NCBI GenBank assembly: GCA_902611605.1
Contig: CACMAH010000001.1
Span: 62,001-126,000 of the forward strand
Direction: 5' to 3'
DNA length: 64,000 nucleotides
From: an uncultured Alphaproteobacteria bacterium
Lineage (GTDB): Bacteria > Pseudomonadota > Alphaproteobacteria > Rhodobacterales > Rhodobacteraceae
The notes under the pieces were generated by a model that saw nothing but the letters and a program-made list of their open reading frames with translations, did no database searches and was not told the origin of the DNA. The translations under genes and the position numbers were made by a program. Below, one piece after another: positions 8,200 through 17,719 of the stretch (position 1 is the stretch's first letter; the number at the start of each line of letters is the position of its first letter).

Positions 8200-10515
8200 T
8201 TATTGAATAAAAGTGGGTGGCTCATAGGCTGTTACAGGTGGGATTTCACCTTCAGCCAACTGAATTTCCACCATACATGTGTGTGCAATTGGTCCCTGAC
8301 CCAAGGATGAAGTACCTTTATCAGGAGTTAACGTATTTGGATTTCCATTTTTACATGGACTGTTAGGAATAGAGGGGTCAATAGGATCATACCAGGCCCC
8401 AGTACTTATTAATATTACGCCTGGTCTTAAATTATTATCTATTACTATCGAAGCATAACAAGAACCTCTATCATTATATACCTTTACCAAATCTTTATCT
8501 TTTAAATTCCTTTTATCAGCGTCTATTTTGTTTATATAAACGGGTTCCCTGCCATTAATCTTATTCGATCGACTAAAATTTCCATGGTCTAGTTGAGAAT
8601 GAAGTTTGTCTTTTGGTTGATTAGAAATTAGATGTAATTGGTATTCTTTGTCCCTTTTGCCTAACCATTCACAAGGTTCCAGCCAAACAGGGTGACCTGG
8701 ACAATCCATGTACCCAAAACTATGAATTGTTTCTGAGTATATTTCAATTTTTCCACTTGGTGTATTTAATTTAGAATTTACAGGATCAGTTCTAAAATCT
8801 TCTAACATTACAACATCTTCTTTATGGTTCGGAAATTTGAACCATCCCTTTTTGATAAAGTCGTCATAAGGAGGCATATCTATATTTTTCATTAAAGATT
8901 TTTCCCTTGTCTCATTATAAATCCACTTCTGCCATTCTTCTTTGGTCTTTCCATCCGTAAAATTATCTAGCACACCCATTTCCTTTGCTATACCTGAAAA
9001 GATATCAAAATCATCTCTGCTATCTTGGTAAGGCTCAGTCAGTTTTGACATCTTTATGATATAAGGATCCCTTGGAGTAAGTCCTAAGTCTTCTCTTTCT
9101 AAAGGTGTGGTACATGGGAGAACTATATCTGACCTTTTTGCCAAGGAATTCCAACACCATTCATTACAAATAACTGTATCTGGTTTTTTCCAGGCTTTCA
9201 TTAACAATCCTAAATCTTGATGATGATGGAAGGGGTTTCCACCTGCCCAATATACTATTTTTGTATTGGGATAAGTGTAGTTCTGTCCATCAAATTCAAA
9301 ATTAGTTCCAGGCTTAAGCAATAAATCACTTATTCTAGCAACCGGAATGAAATCTTTTACTTGATTAATACCTTGTGGAAATGCCGCAGCAGGAGGTATA
9401 ACAAAATTACCACCAATAAAATTCGTAGCACTATAACCAAAACCAAAACCGCCGCCAGGCAGTCCAATTTGACCTAACATACAACTTAAGACTATAGCCA
9501 TCCAAAATGGTTGCTCCCCGTGATCTTGCCGAGTTAAAGACCAACTGATAGATATCATTGTTCTTTTTGAAGACATCCTTTTAGCTAGTCTCTTAATTAT
9601 CTCAGGTTCAATTTCACAAATATCAGAGGCCCATTGAGCTGTTTTAGGAATTCCATCTTTCTTACCTAATAAGTAAGATAAAAAATTATCAAAACCTACT
9701 GTATATTTGGAAATAAAATCATAATCTACCAAATCAGATTCATAAAGAGTATAAGCTAATCCTAACATAAAAGCAGTATCAGTATTAGGCCTGGGTGCAA
9801 TCCATTCACCATTTACTTCCCCTATTAAATCAGACTTTAAAGGAGAAATATTCATAAAATATGTCTTTGAATTTGATGCCTCCAACAATTCTTTTTTCTG
9901 AAAATGATTACCTGTTCCCCCTTGACTTATCTGTCCATTTTTTAAAGGTATACCACCAAAGCAAACTAAAAGCTCTGTATTTTCCTTTATAGACTTCCAG
10001 CTCGTACAAGTATCCAGAAAAGCTCTATAACTCCCTAAAATATGAGGTACAACCGTCTCTGCTGCTGCAAAACTATACGTAAATTTTGATTTAGTATATC
10101 CCCCAATACAGTTTAGAAATCGATGTAATTGACTTTGTGTATGATGAAATCTCCCAGCACTTGACCACCCGTAAGAGCCGGCAAAAATTGCTGAATTACC
10201 AAAATTTTTTGAAACTCTTTTTAACTCATTTGCAACTATTTTTTCAGCTTCAGTCCAACTCACTTCAACAAATGGATCAACCCCTCTTAAATGGTTATCA
10301 CTATTTGGACCATTTTCTAACCAACTTTTTCTAATAGATGGTTTTGATATACGCGTAGGACCATCTTGAACATCAATAATGCCTGAGCCTATTGGAGATG
10401 GGTCACTATCATGTTCAAAACCGTAGAGTTCTTGAACCCTTCCATTAGTTACTCTAGCTCTATATGTTCCCCAATGAGTGCAGGTTAACGGTAATTTATC
10501 AAATTTTTTTTCCAT
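8200..10515 (-). CDS. BisC/DMSO-reductase-family molybdopterin oxidoreductase
   Basis: The 771-residue protein fits the DMSO/TMAO/biotin-sulfoxide reductase family (molybdenum bis-MGD). It begins without a signal peptide or Tat motif and without the N-terminal 4Fe-4S cysteines of NarG/FdhG types, as BisC does, so it is probably cytosolic. The AGSYGWSSAGRFHHTQSQ segment (about residues 112-129) contains the serine expected to ligate Mo. Other landmarks are WSLTRQDHGEQPFWM, GQIGLPGGGFGFGY, WAGGNPFHHHQD, ERxDLG and the dinucleotide-binding C-terminal RPGVILISTGAWYDP. The gene lies between the betaine-type transporter and the GcvT-like methyltransferases. Reduction of an N-oxide or S-oxide made from, or delivered with, the imported osmolyte is the natural inference. 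Confidence 0.87.
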   Translation of the reverse strand: MEKKFDKLPLTCTHWGTYRARVTNGRVQELYGFEHDSDPSPIGSGIIDVQDGPTRISKPSIRKSWLENGPNSDNHLRGVDPFVEVSWTEAEKIVANELKRVSKNFGNSAIFAGSYGWSSAGRFHHTQSQLHRFLNCIGGYTKSKFTYSFAAAETVVPHILGSYRAFLDTCTSWKSIKENTELLVCFGGIPLKNGQISQGGTGNHFQKKELLEASNSKTYFMNISPLKSDLIGEVNGEWIAPRPNTDTAFMLGLAYTLYESDLVDYDFISKYTVGFDNFLSYLLGKKDGIPKTAQWASDICEIEPEIIKRLAKRMSSKRTMISISWSLTRQDHGEQPFWMAIVLSCMLGQIGLPGGGFGFGYSATNFIGGNFVIPPAAAFPQGINQVKDFIPVARISDLLLKPGTNFEFDGQNYTYPNTKIVYWAGGNPFHHHQDLGLLMKAWKKPDTVICNEWCWNSLAKRSDIVLPCTTPLEREDLGLTPRDPYIIKMSKLTEPYQDSRDDFDIFSGIAKEMGVLDNFTDGKTKEEWQKWIYNETREKSLMKNIDMPPYDDFIKKGWFKFPNHKEDVVMLEDFRTDPVNSKLNTPSGKIEIYSETIHSFGYMDCPGHPVWLEPCEWLGKRDKEYQLHLISNQPKDKLHSQLDHGNFSRSNKINGREPVYINKIDADKRNLKDKDLVKVYNDRGSCYASIVIDNNLRPGVILISTGAWYDPIDPSIPNSPCKNGNPNTLTPDKGTSSLGQGPIAHTCMVEIQLAEGEIPPVTAYEPPTFIQ

Positions 10516-10549
10516 GCAAATTTTTAAATTAAATCCTAATTTTACAATT

Positions 10550-12631
10550 TTATTTTATTGCTAGACCTAATGCTTCACTTCTTTTTTCACTTATTGTCTT
10601 AGTAATTCTATCAACAATCATAGCAATGATTGCCATTGATAATCCTGCAATTAGACCTTTTCCCATATTACCATCTGTTAATCCAATAAATACAATCTGC
10701 TCTAAACCATTTGTTCCAATCAGTGCAGCGATAACTAGCATCGCTATTCCATACATTATTGTTTGATTTAATCCTAACATTATAACTGGCAATGCTAGTG
10801 GTAATTTTACTAGAAAAAGCAATTGCGTTTTTGTTGATCCCATCATTTTTGAAGCATCAATAACTTCACTAGGTAAATTTCTGATACCATGCTCAGCATA
10901 TCGAATTGAAGGAACTATAGCATATATAATAATTGCTAAAAGTGCTGTAAAATCACCAATTTTAAAAAGCATAACAAAAGGAATGAGGATCACAAATAAG
11001 GGAATTGTTTGCAAAGTATCATTAATAGGCCTAACTATAGCTGAAACAATAGTATTATGTGCCGCCCAAATACCTATTGATGTGCCCACAATGAAGCAAA
11101 AAACAACAGCAATTCCACAAAGATAAACTGAAATCATAGCTTCTGGCCACATTCCAACAACTACAATAAAGCCAAGTCCAAAAAAAGTACCTAGAGCTAA
11201 CTTATATCCACCCACTTGCCATGCAAAAAAACTATAAATCAGTAGAAGTGAAGGCCAAGGCATATGAGTTAAACCAAAATAAAGGAAAATCATTAATAAT
11301 AGTATAAAAATAAAAATGTTATTTTTTTTATTTTTTAAAAACCAAAGAGATAATATAAAAAGGGATGCAAAATAAAATACTTTATGAACTATCTCCAGCT
11401 TAAATCCCCAAGTGAAAGGACTTACTGCTTCTTGAAATCCAATTTTTGTTGGAAGCATTATAAAAAATAATGTGTAAGTCTTAAGTTGTTTTATTTCAGT
11501 CCTAAAAGTTTTTACAAAAGTTTCAAATAAATCATTAATATAGCCTGATACCCATACACTTAGATTATAAGGCCAATCATCTAAGACCACAAAAAATCTT
11601 GCTATTAAAAATAAAAGAATACTTCCGGCTATAGCTAAACTTAAATAGTTCATTCTAAAATTTTTAAAAAATTCTAAGCTCTTTTTTTCTTTATCAGACT
11701 TGAGAGCAAAACCTGACGTTATTCTATCAATTATTATTGCCATTAAAGCTATCACTAATCCTACAACCAAACTTTGTCCAACTTCAGCTTTTCTAATATA
11801 ATATAAAACCTCCCATCCAATATCAGCAGTCCCTCCAATAATTGCAGCTATAATAACCATACTTAAGGCTGCCATAGTTGATTGGTTTATTCCCAAAAGG
11901 ATTTGCTTTTTACATGATGGTAACATTGCTTGCCAAAATAGTTGTTTTGAGTTCGCTCCAGACATAATTGCAGATTCAATAATATGATCAGGAACTCTTT
12001 TTAATCCAAGTATAGTATTTCTTACCATTGGGGGAAAAGAATATAAGATGCTGGCAATCAATCCCACTACTGTTCCAAATCCAAATAGCAGCAAGATTGG
12101 TAATAAATAAGCAAAAGTAGGTACAGTCTGAAATATATCTAATATTGGCATTATTACTTTTTCTGCTCTTTTTGAAAAAAACCCCCAGACCCCTAATCCA
12201 AACCCTATAAATATTGCCATTGGGACAGATATAATTACTAATGCAAGGGTATTCATACTTTCATCCCAGTATCCTATTAAAACCATATAAAAGGAAGCAG
12301 ACAAGGTAAATAAAGCCAATTTAAGACCTGAAGATAAATAGGCTGTGAAAGTTACTAAAAAAATAATAACTACCCACGGAACACTATGTAAAAGCCATTG
12401 CGCACTTATGATTGGCCAACTCAATAGCCAAGAAATATTTAAAAAAAACCAACCGAATTTATCAATAAATTTTTCCATTGAAAAATTTATCCAATCTGAA
12501 ACGGGAACGATTAACTCCTTAGGATATTTTGATATCCAATCCCACTTATCTTGAAAAAAAAGTAAAACTATAGTTATAAGAATTATCACAATCCAACTTA
12601 AAGTGTTCTTTTCAAAAATTGTGGATTTCAT
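10550..12631 (-). CDS. Betaine/proline-type ABC transporter, tandem-fused permease (ProW-like x2)
   Basis: The 693-residue inner-membrane protein contains two complete MetI-like permease units. One is near residues 95-310 and the second near residues 470-690. Each carries the EAA-type loop: SAIMSGANSKQLFWQAMLPSC in the first and DASKMMGSTKTQLLFLVKLPL in the second. This makes a pseudo-dimer from one gene, in place of two identical ProW subunits. Many hydrophobic helices separate the halves. It follows the ATPase gene by 17 bases. Double permeases are known in some marine alphaproteobacterial osmolyte transporters. Substrates could be glycine betaine, choline, proline betaine or DMSP; the sequence does not choose. 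Confidence 0.88.
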   Translation of the reverse strand: MKSTIFEKNTLSWIVIILITIVLLFFQDKWDWISKYPKELIVPVSDWINFSMEKFIDKFGWFFLNISWLLSWPIISAQWLLHSVPWVVIIFLVTFTAYLSSGLKLALFTLSASFYMVLIGYWDESMNTLALVIISVPMAIFIGFGLGVWGFFSKRAEKVIMPILDIFQTVPTFAYLLPILLLFGFGTVVGLIASILYSFPPMVRNTILGLKRVPDHIIESAIMSGANSKQLFWQAMLPSCKKQILLGINQSTMAALSMVIIAAIIGGTADIGWEVLYYIRKAEVGQSLVVGLVIALMAIIIDRITSGFALKSDKEKKSLEFFKNFRMNYLSLAIAGSILLFLIARFFVVLDDWPYNLSVWVSGYINDLFETFVKTFRTEIKQLKTYTLFFIMLPTKIGFQEAVSPFTWGFKLEIVHKVFYFASLFILSLWFLKNKKNNIFIFILLLMIFLYFGLTHMPWPSLLLIYSFFAWQVGGYKLALGTFFGLGFIVVVGMWPEAMISVYLCGIAVVFCFIVGTSIGIWAAHNTIVSAIVRPINDTLQTIPLFVILIPFVMLFKIGDFTALLAIIIYAIVPSIRYAEHGIRNLPSEVIDASKMMGSTKTQLLFLVKLPLALPVIMLGLNQTIMYGIAMLVIAALIGTNGLEQIVFIGLTDGNMGKGLIAGLSMAIIAMIVDRITKTISEKRSEALGLAIK

Positions 12632-12648
12632 AAATTCTTCATTTCAAT

Positions 12649-13707
12649 TTAATTTTCTGAAATGGCTAATGCAGAAACAAAACTCTTAGCATTCGCCATT
12701 CCTAGCTTTTCACCAGCCTGATCCACAACCACTACCCCCATAGATTTTTTAGAAAGTAAAGGAAGCATTTTTGCTACTGGCATATCAAATGGGACCTGCT
12801 CAGCTGTTTGTAAGATTTTCTGACTTTTATCAATAATGTCAGAAGCTTTTAAAACACTTTCCCAAGGAACATCTTTCGTAAAATCTTTTATGTAATTATC
12901 TACAGGATTTAAAATAAGATCTACTGGTTTTCCAATTTGTACTATTTGGCCGTCACGCATTATAGCCATTCTATCAGCGATTCTTAAAGCTTCTTGAAAG
13001 TCATGGGTTATAAATACAACTGATTTTTTTTGGAGTGATTGAATTCTCAAAAACTCATCTTGCATTTGTTTCCTTATCAAAGGGTCCAAGGCAGAGAAAG
13101 GTTCGTCCAAAAACCAAACGTCAGGTTCTACTGCTAGTGATCTTGCTATACCAACTCTCTGTTGTTGTCCCCCTGATAATTCCATAGGAAAATTACTTTC
13201 TCTTCCATTTAGACCTACTAACTCAATTACTCTTTCAGCTTTTTTTATCCTCTCTTTTTCTTTCAATCCTTGCAGCTTTAATGGAAAAGCAATGTTTTCG
13301 ATTACATTTAGATGTGGTAATAGCCCAAAATTTTGAAAGACCATACCCATTTTATGTCTTCGTATTTCAATTAGTTCTTTTTCACTTTTTCCCAAAAGGT
13401 TCTCTTCATCGAGAAGAATTTCACCTACAGTGGGTTCAATTAAACGAGAAAGACAACGAACAATTGTTGATTTACCTGATCCAGATAATCCCATTATCAC
13501 AAAAATTTCACCAATGTGAACGTCAAAGCTTACGTTAGCATTAGCAACGATATGACCTTGCTCTGTAATTTTTTTACTTAAAATTGAAGGGTCTTCTTGA
13601 GAATATGAGTTGTTTGAAAAAAAACCATCTGAATTATCACCATATACTTTCCATACATTGCGACATGACAATTTTATTTGCTTAGACAATTCAACATTAT
13701 TTTTCAT
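12649..13707 (-). CDS. proV: Betaine/proline-type ABC transporter ATPase (ProV/OpuAA-like)
   Basis: A 352-residue ABC ATPase. Walker A is GLSGSGKST, the signature is LSGGQQQRVGIARSL, Walker B is VWFLDEPFSALDPL, and the H-loop is VFITHDFQEAL. The N-terminal extension of about 50 residues before the nucleotide-binding core, and the RIADRMAIMRDGQIVQIG segment, are typical of ProV/OpuAA. The C-terminal part (MPVAKMLPLLSKKSMGVVVVDQ) resembles a shortened CBS-type regulatory domain. An inverted repeat sits between the upstream binding-protein gene and this one. It energises the fused permease encoded next. Confidence 0.9.
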   Translation of the reverse strand: MKNNVELSKQIKLSCRNVWKVYGDNSDGFFSNNSYSQEDPSILSKKITEQGHIVANANVSFDVHIGEIFVIMGLSGSGKSTIVRCLSRLIEPTVGEILLDEENLLGKSEKELIEIRRHKMGMVFQNFGLLPHLNVIENIAFPLKLQGLKEKERIKKAERVIELVGLNGRESNFPMELSGGQQQRVGIARSLAVEPDVWFLDEPFSALDPLIRKQMQDEFLRIQSLQKKSVVFITHDFQEALRIADRMAIMRDGQIVQIGKPVDLILNPVDNYIKDFTKDVPWESVLKASDIIDKSQKILQTAEQVPFDMPVAKMLPLLSKKSMGVVVVDQAGEKLGMANAKSFVSALAISEN

Positions 13708-13723
13708 TTAAAGATCCAAAAAT

Positions 13724-13758
13724 AATATGCTGAGAAACTTTAAGTTCCTCAGCATATT
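13724..13758 (-). terminator. Intercistronic hairpin between proX and proV
   Basis: AATATGCTGAG and CTCAGCATATT form a perfect 11-bp inverted repeat with a 13-nt loop that can pair further. On the transcribed minus strand it is followed by ATTATTTTTGG, a partial T-run. Placed right after the binding-protein gene, it probably limits read-through or protects the 3' end of the proX message, giving more binding protein than ATPase. Confidence 0.75.
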
Positions 13759-13776
13759 GCATCAAATGAATAAAAA

Positions 13777-14700
13777 TTAATTCATCCAATTTTTCCAAAC
13801 ATTTTTATTATTGGCTATCCATTCAGCTGCAACTTCTTCAACTTTTCTACCTTTTTCGTCAACTTCTAGGATCGCTGCATTTTCATCAGCGTTAGTTAAT
13901 TTCATAGCTTTAAACATTTTATAAGCTGCAGGCCACTTATCTGCAAAACCTTTTGATACTACTTTTTGAACTTTAGCTTGTTCAAAACCACAAGCTGTAT
14001 CTTTCTTTTGTGACTCCTCAATACATTTTCCATCAGTTGGATTCCATTCTACCCAATTAAAATCATATGCTGCAAATATCCAATGAGGTTGCCAAAACAT
14101 CATTATTACTGGTTCTTCTGAAGACAATGCAGACTTAAGCTCCGCAACCATCGCTCCTTCACTACCGCCTGGTATTGGTTCAAAAGGCATTTCAATACTT
14201 GCAATCATATCTCTTGAACGTGTTCCCCAACTTGCTGGATAAGTAATTAATCTTCCTTTTGGAAAGGTTTCAGCTGATCCAAATGCTTGAGCACATTCAT
14301 AAAGAGCTTTATAATCAGGTAAACCGGGACATCTTTCTTCCATATATGGCGGATAAATCCAGCCCTCTTTTGGAGAAAGACCTAGTTCTCCAACTACAAC
14401 AATATCTCCTTTATCTACCAAGCCATCATATAGATCACCAACATTGTTAGTCCAAACTTCAGTGGAAAGGTTGATATTCCCCGAAGCAATTGCTGGATGC
14501 TGAGTTATAGCGTCTGATACAACTATTTCTACATTGTATCCCATTTCTTTTAATAGACCAGCAGCAACATGCGTTGAAAAATGCTGTCCAGTCCAATCTT
14601 GGATTGTTACTTTAATTGGATCATTGTTTTCTGGATAACTACTTGCATTAAGTATGTTACCAAAAAATAAGCCCAAAAAGATCAAAGTTCTTAAAATCAT
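13777..14700 (-). CDS. proX: Periplasmic betaine-type substrate-binding protein (ProX/OpuAC family)
   Basis: The 307-residue protein starts with a signal peptide (RTLIFLGLFFGNILNASS, cleavage near residue 20). An OpuAC-type fold follows, opening with PIKVTIQDWTGQHFSTHVA. Aromatic residues suited to a cation-pi cage are visible in EVWTNNVGDLYD, KEGWIYPPYMEE, TYPASWGTRSRD and MMFWQPHWIFAAYDFNWVEW. Quaternary ammonium or sulfonium ligands are bound this way in the family. It is the first gene of the operon, with a structured element about 250 bases upstream and a strong hairpin after it. The ligand (betaine, DMSP, TMAO-related or other) cannot be decided by eye. Confidence 0.9.
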   Translation of the reverse strand: MILRTLIFLGLFFGNILNASSYPENNDPIKVTIQDWTGQHFSTHVAAGLLKEMGYNVEIVVSDAITQHPAIASGNINLSTEVWTNNVGDLYDGLVDKGDIVVVGELGLSPKEGWIYPPYMEERCPGLPDYKALYECAQAFGSAETFPKGRLITYPASWGTRSRDMIASIEMPFEPIPGGSEGAMVAELKSALSSEEPVIMMFWQPHWIFAAYDFNWVEWNPTDGKCIEESQKKDTACGFEQAKVQKVVSKGFADKWPAAYKMFKAMKLTNADENAAILEVDEKGRKVEEVAAEWIANNKNVWKNWMN

Positions 14701-14950
14701 ATTTTTACTCCCCGTTAAATGATAATAAAATTATCAAACAAAAATTAAATAAAAGTCAAGATTTTAAAGGAAAAAACTTAGATTTTTAAAAAAAAATAAA
14801 TTTCCAATTTTTAAATATAGATTGCAAATGATTAATTTATCAAAGGTAAGTAATTTTATGCTAAAAACTTCAGCACATTTATAAGAAAAATTTCATTTTT
14901 TTTAGTGAGACATTCTGAAGCTTTGAATAAATCAGATATTTATGTTAATG

Positions 14951-15030
14951 AGTAACTCGAGGTGGTGGCGAAGCCTAAACTTAATTCCTCCGGATTGGTG
15001 ATTAAAGCCCGTAACTACCTCACCATAAAT
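14951..15030. other. Unidentified structured RNA-like element upstream of proX
   Basis: GAGGTGGT (14959-14966) pairs with ACTACCTC (15014-15021), 8 bp including one G-T pair. It encloses a small GGC-GAA-GCC hairpin (14967-14975) and a CTTAAT/ATTAAAG arm (14980-15007) around an apical TCCTCCGGA. The patch is much more GC-rich than the surrounding intergenic DNA. On the minus strand it lies in the leader of proX, after the NTF2-like gene. I compared it by eye with SRP RNA and common riboswitches and found no convincing match. Confidence 0.5.
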
Positions 15031-15052
15031 CTATTCACAAAAAAAAGAGTTA

Positions 15053-15382
15053 TTAACTAAGAGGTGTTGCTCCTGTTTCACTACTTATTATTTTTCCATC
15101 TTTTTTCATGTGACAAGCTAATACTGCTTCTTTAGAACCATCTGGAAAAGAAATCACATTATGAACAACTAAAATATCATCGTTTTCATAACAACATTTT
15201 GATGATATCATTTCCAACTTATTGCTCTCTAGCATACTTTTCATCAGGGGTGACCACTCTGACAAACTCATAACTGTATTGGTTTGGTGCCTTACAAAAG
15301 AATAATCACGATGATAATATTTCATAACTTCATCAAAATCTCTTTTTTCAAAAGCCTTCATCCAGCCATCATATAATTTCAT
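15053..15382 (-). CDS. Small NTF2/SnoaL-like protein
   Basis: A 109-residue single-domain protein with the start typical of SnoaL-like folds (KLYDGWMKAFEKRDFDEVMKYYHRDYSFV). Later VVHNVISFPDGSKEAVL and a hydrophilic C-terminus also fit an alpha+beta cone. Such proteins are small-molecule isomerases, cyclases or binding proteins; no catalytic set is assignable. The gene is preceded by a TCCTCC-like ribosome-binding complement (AGGAGG on the minus strand) a few bases before the ATG. It may be the first gene upstream of proX, but the 350-base gap suggests separate control. Confidence 0.7.
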   Translation of the reverse strand: MKLYDGWMKAFEKRDFDEVMKYYHRDYSFVRHQTNTVMSLSEWSPLMKSMLESNKLEMISSKCCYENDDILVVHNVISFPDGSKEAVLACHMKKDGKIISSETGATPLS

Positions 15383-15475
15383 TATTTCCTCCTTTAACTA
15401 GCCAATTATAAAACTTTGGGTGTATACTCTTATATAAATTAACTTGTTTCAATATTTATTAAAAAGTAAGGCAAA

Positions 15476-16720
15476 ATGTCATTAGACTTCAAAAATGAAT
15501 TAGCTGAAAGATTAATAAGATATGCGTCAATTGATAGTCAAAGTGATGAGGAATCTGCTACATTTCCAAGCAGTAAAATACAATATGATATGCTTTATCT
15601 TTTAGAGAAAGAATTGAAAGAACTTAATTTAATAGATGTAAAAATCACAGATTACGGAACACTTATAGCTACTATCCCAGGAAAAATTAAGGGAGCAGCA
15701 ATTGGTTTTTTAGCTCATGTAGATACTGCACCCCAATTTAATGCTTCAAATGTTAAACCAAGAATAATTAAAAACTATGATGGTTCTGACATTAAATTTC
15801 CAGATGATGAGAATTTAATTTTATCTCCAAAAGAATTTTCTTATCTTAGTGAAAAAATTGGACACGATATTATTACTGCATCTGGAAAAACTTTACTTGG
15901 TGCCGATGACAAAGCAGGAATAGCTATAATAATGACTGCAGTTAATTTTTTAATATCTAACCAAAATGAAAATCATAGTGAAATAAGAATAGCATTCACT
16001 ACTGATGAAGAAATAGGAAGAGGAGTTCATAAAAATTTACCAGATGATTTAAATGTTAAATTTGCATATACTTTTGATGGAGGAAAAGTTGGTGAAATTG
16101 ACAATGAGACTTTTTCAGCAGATTCAGCAGAAGTTTTAATAAAAGGTGTATCTATTCATCCTGGAGATGCAAAAAATGAAATGGTAAATGCAATTCACTT
16201 AGCATCAGAAATTATAAATAATTTACCGTTAAAAACAATGACTCCAGAGGTTACTGAAAAAAGAGAAGGTTTTATTCATGCTACAGATATGATTGGAAAT
16301 TCATCTGAAATGATAATTAAATTTATTTTAAGGGATTTTGAATTAAAGGGGCTAGATGAAAAAAAAGAAATTTTAGAAGAATTATGCAAAAAAATACAAG
16401 CAACTGAACCACGAGCTAAAATTAACATCTTTTTTAAACGTCAGTACAGAAATATGCGCTACTGGCTTGATGAAAATAGAATGCCATTAGAAATTGCAGA
16501 AAAAGCTCTTCATAATAAATGTATTCAACCTATAAAAAAACCAATAAGAGGCGGTACTGATGGTTCATTGCTTACTGAAAAAGGAGTCCCAACTCCTAAC
16601 ATTTTTACAGGAATGCAAAATGTTCATGGCCCACTTGAATGGGTATCAACTTCCGATATGTCATTAGCTACTGAGGTAATGCTTGAAATTATAAAATTAA
16701 ATTCAAATCTCAAAAATTAA
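15476..16720 (+). CDS. pepT: Peptidase T (tripeptide aminopeptidase)
   Basis: The 414-residue metallopeptidase of family M20B removes the N-terminal residue from tripeptides in the cytosol. The metal-binding histidine motif is FLAHVDTAPQ near residue 82. LLGADDKAGIA supplies the bridging Asp, FTTDEEIGRG the catalytic Glu and metal ligand, and the C-terminal NVHGPLEWV the last His. Length matches PepT (about 408). It is transcribed alone, converging on the EamA gene. There is no sign of truncation. Confidence 0.95.
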   Translation: MSLDFKNELAERLIRYASIDSQSDEESATFPSSKIQYDMLYLLEKELKELNLIDVKITDYGTLIATIPGKIKGAAIGFLAHVDTAPQFNASNVKPRIIKNYDGSDIKFPDDENLILSPKEFSYLSEKIGHDIITASGKTLLGADDKAGIAIIMTAVNFLISNQNENHSEIRIAFTTDEEIGRGVHKNLPDDLNVKFAYTFDGGKVGEIDNETFSADSAEVLIKGVSIHPGDAKNEMVNAIHLASEIINNLPLKTMTPEVTEKREGFIHATDMIGNSSEMIIKFILRDFELKGLDEKKEILEELCKKIQATEPRAKINIFFKRQYRNMRYWLDENRMPLEIAEKALHNKCIQPIKKPIRGGTDGSLLTEKGVPTPNIFTGMQNVHGPLEWVSTSDMSLATEVMLEIIKLNSNLKN

Positions 16721-16735
16721 AATATACTTTTAATT
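16715..16735 (+). terminator. Weak AT-rich inverted repeat after pepT
   Basis: AATTAAAA and TTTTAATT form an 8-bp perfect repeat with a 5-nt spacer overlapping the pepT stop, in the 28-base gap between convergent genes. It is all A/T, so at best a weak bidirectional terminator. Confidence 0.35.
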
Positions 16736-16748
16736 ATCAAAAAATTTA

Positions 16749-17648
16749 TCAAACATTATTTTTATTATATCCAAATACAATTTCTATTAATCCTGCTGTT
16801 AATATTGCAATAGCACCAACCCACTGCAAAACAAACATTTGCTCTTCAGGTAAGAATATTTTAGCACTAATTACAGCTACAACGACTTCTGACATCATTA
16901 ATATTCCAACACGTCCTGGAAACAATATTTGTGATATTCTAAAAATAATACAAAAAGAGGGAAGTAGAACTATAACAGACCAAGTAAACGCAAGTACAAA
17001 ATTTTCCATAATTAATGAAAAACTTGGAATAGCTGCTTCATAAACAATAATAGCTAATAAAATTGAGAGTATGCTAGTGGAAAAATAAACAACTGTAGTC
17101 AATGATAAGATTGGAACTTTTGACCATTTTTTAAGTATTGAAGCACCTAATGCCCAAAAAAGTCCTGAAAGAACACTTGAGAAATCTCCAAAATTTAAAG
17201 CTTTATTTTCTTGATTATCAAAATTGTATAATAAAAAAATTAAACCTAGTAATGCAATAATAATTGAAATGACTCTAGCTATTGTTAAACGCTCTTTTAA
17301 CCAAATAATCCCAATAATAGTCGACCAAATTGGACTAAGGTAAAATAACAATGTGGCTCTTATCACTGACGTTTCTACTAATCCATTTGCATAAAATGTA
17401 AAAGCAGCACCAATCATAAACCCTGCAAAAAAAATAGGTTTTGGATATACTTTTAATTGATCAAGATTGAACAAAAGCAATGGAACAAGAATTAAAAGAG
17501 GACATGCATTGACAAATACAATACTCCAAGACCCTACGATACCAGCCTCTTCTATCGATCTTAATGGCAACCAATACAGTCCCCATGCACAAGAACTGAC
17601 TACAATGATAAAACTTAGAATTTTGTCTGACTTAAAAACTATATGCAT
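16749..17648 (-). CDS. EamA/DMT-family transporter
   Basis: A 299-residue inner-membrane protein with about ten hydrophobic helices arranged as two EamA repeats. The first half has the typical VIRATLLFYLSPIWSTIIGIIWLKERLT stretch (quoted loosely; the acidic-Arg ending is the EamA hallmark). The second half ends with a matching helix before LPEEQMFVLQWVGAIAIL. The family exports or imports metabolites such as amino acids and nucleotide sugars; no substrate can be assigned. It lies just downstream of the urease operon on the same strand, about 70 bases from the ureG stop, and may be co-transcribed. Confidence 0.85.
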   Translation of the reverse strand: MHIVFKSDKILSFIIVVSSCAWGLYWLPLRSIEEAGIVGSWSIVFVNACPLLILVPLLLFNLDQLKVYPKPIFFAGFMIGAAFTFYANGLVETSVIRATLLFYLSPIWSTIIGIIWLKERLTIARVISIIIALLGLIFLLYNFDNQENKALNFGDFSSVLSGLFWALGASILKKWSKVPILSLTTVVYFSTSILSILLAIIVYEAAIPSFSLIMENFVLAFTWSVIVLLPSFCIIFRISQILFPGRVGILMMSEVVVAVISAKIFLPEEQMFVLQWVGAIAILTAGLIEIVFGYNKNNV

Positions 17649-17719
17649 ATTATTTTCGTTAAATCATATTAATTCAATAAATAATAAATTGATAAAGGGT
17701 AATTAAGTAAAATCAATAA

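Noticed and set aside
14951-15030. Small SRP RNA or a known riboswitch (glycine, SAM-II, THF-II)
   Set aside because: Only a TCCGGAGGAA fragment resembles SRP; the conserved asymmetric loop and the riboswitch cores are not present.
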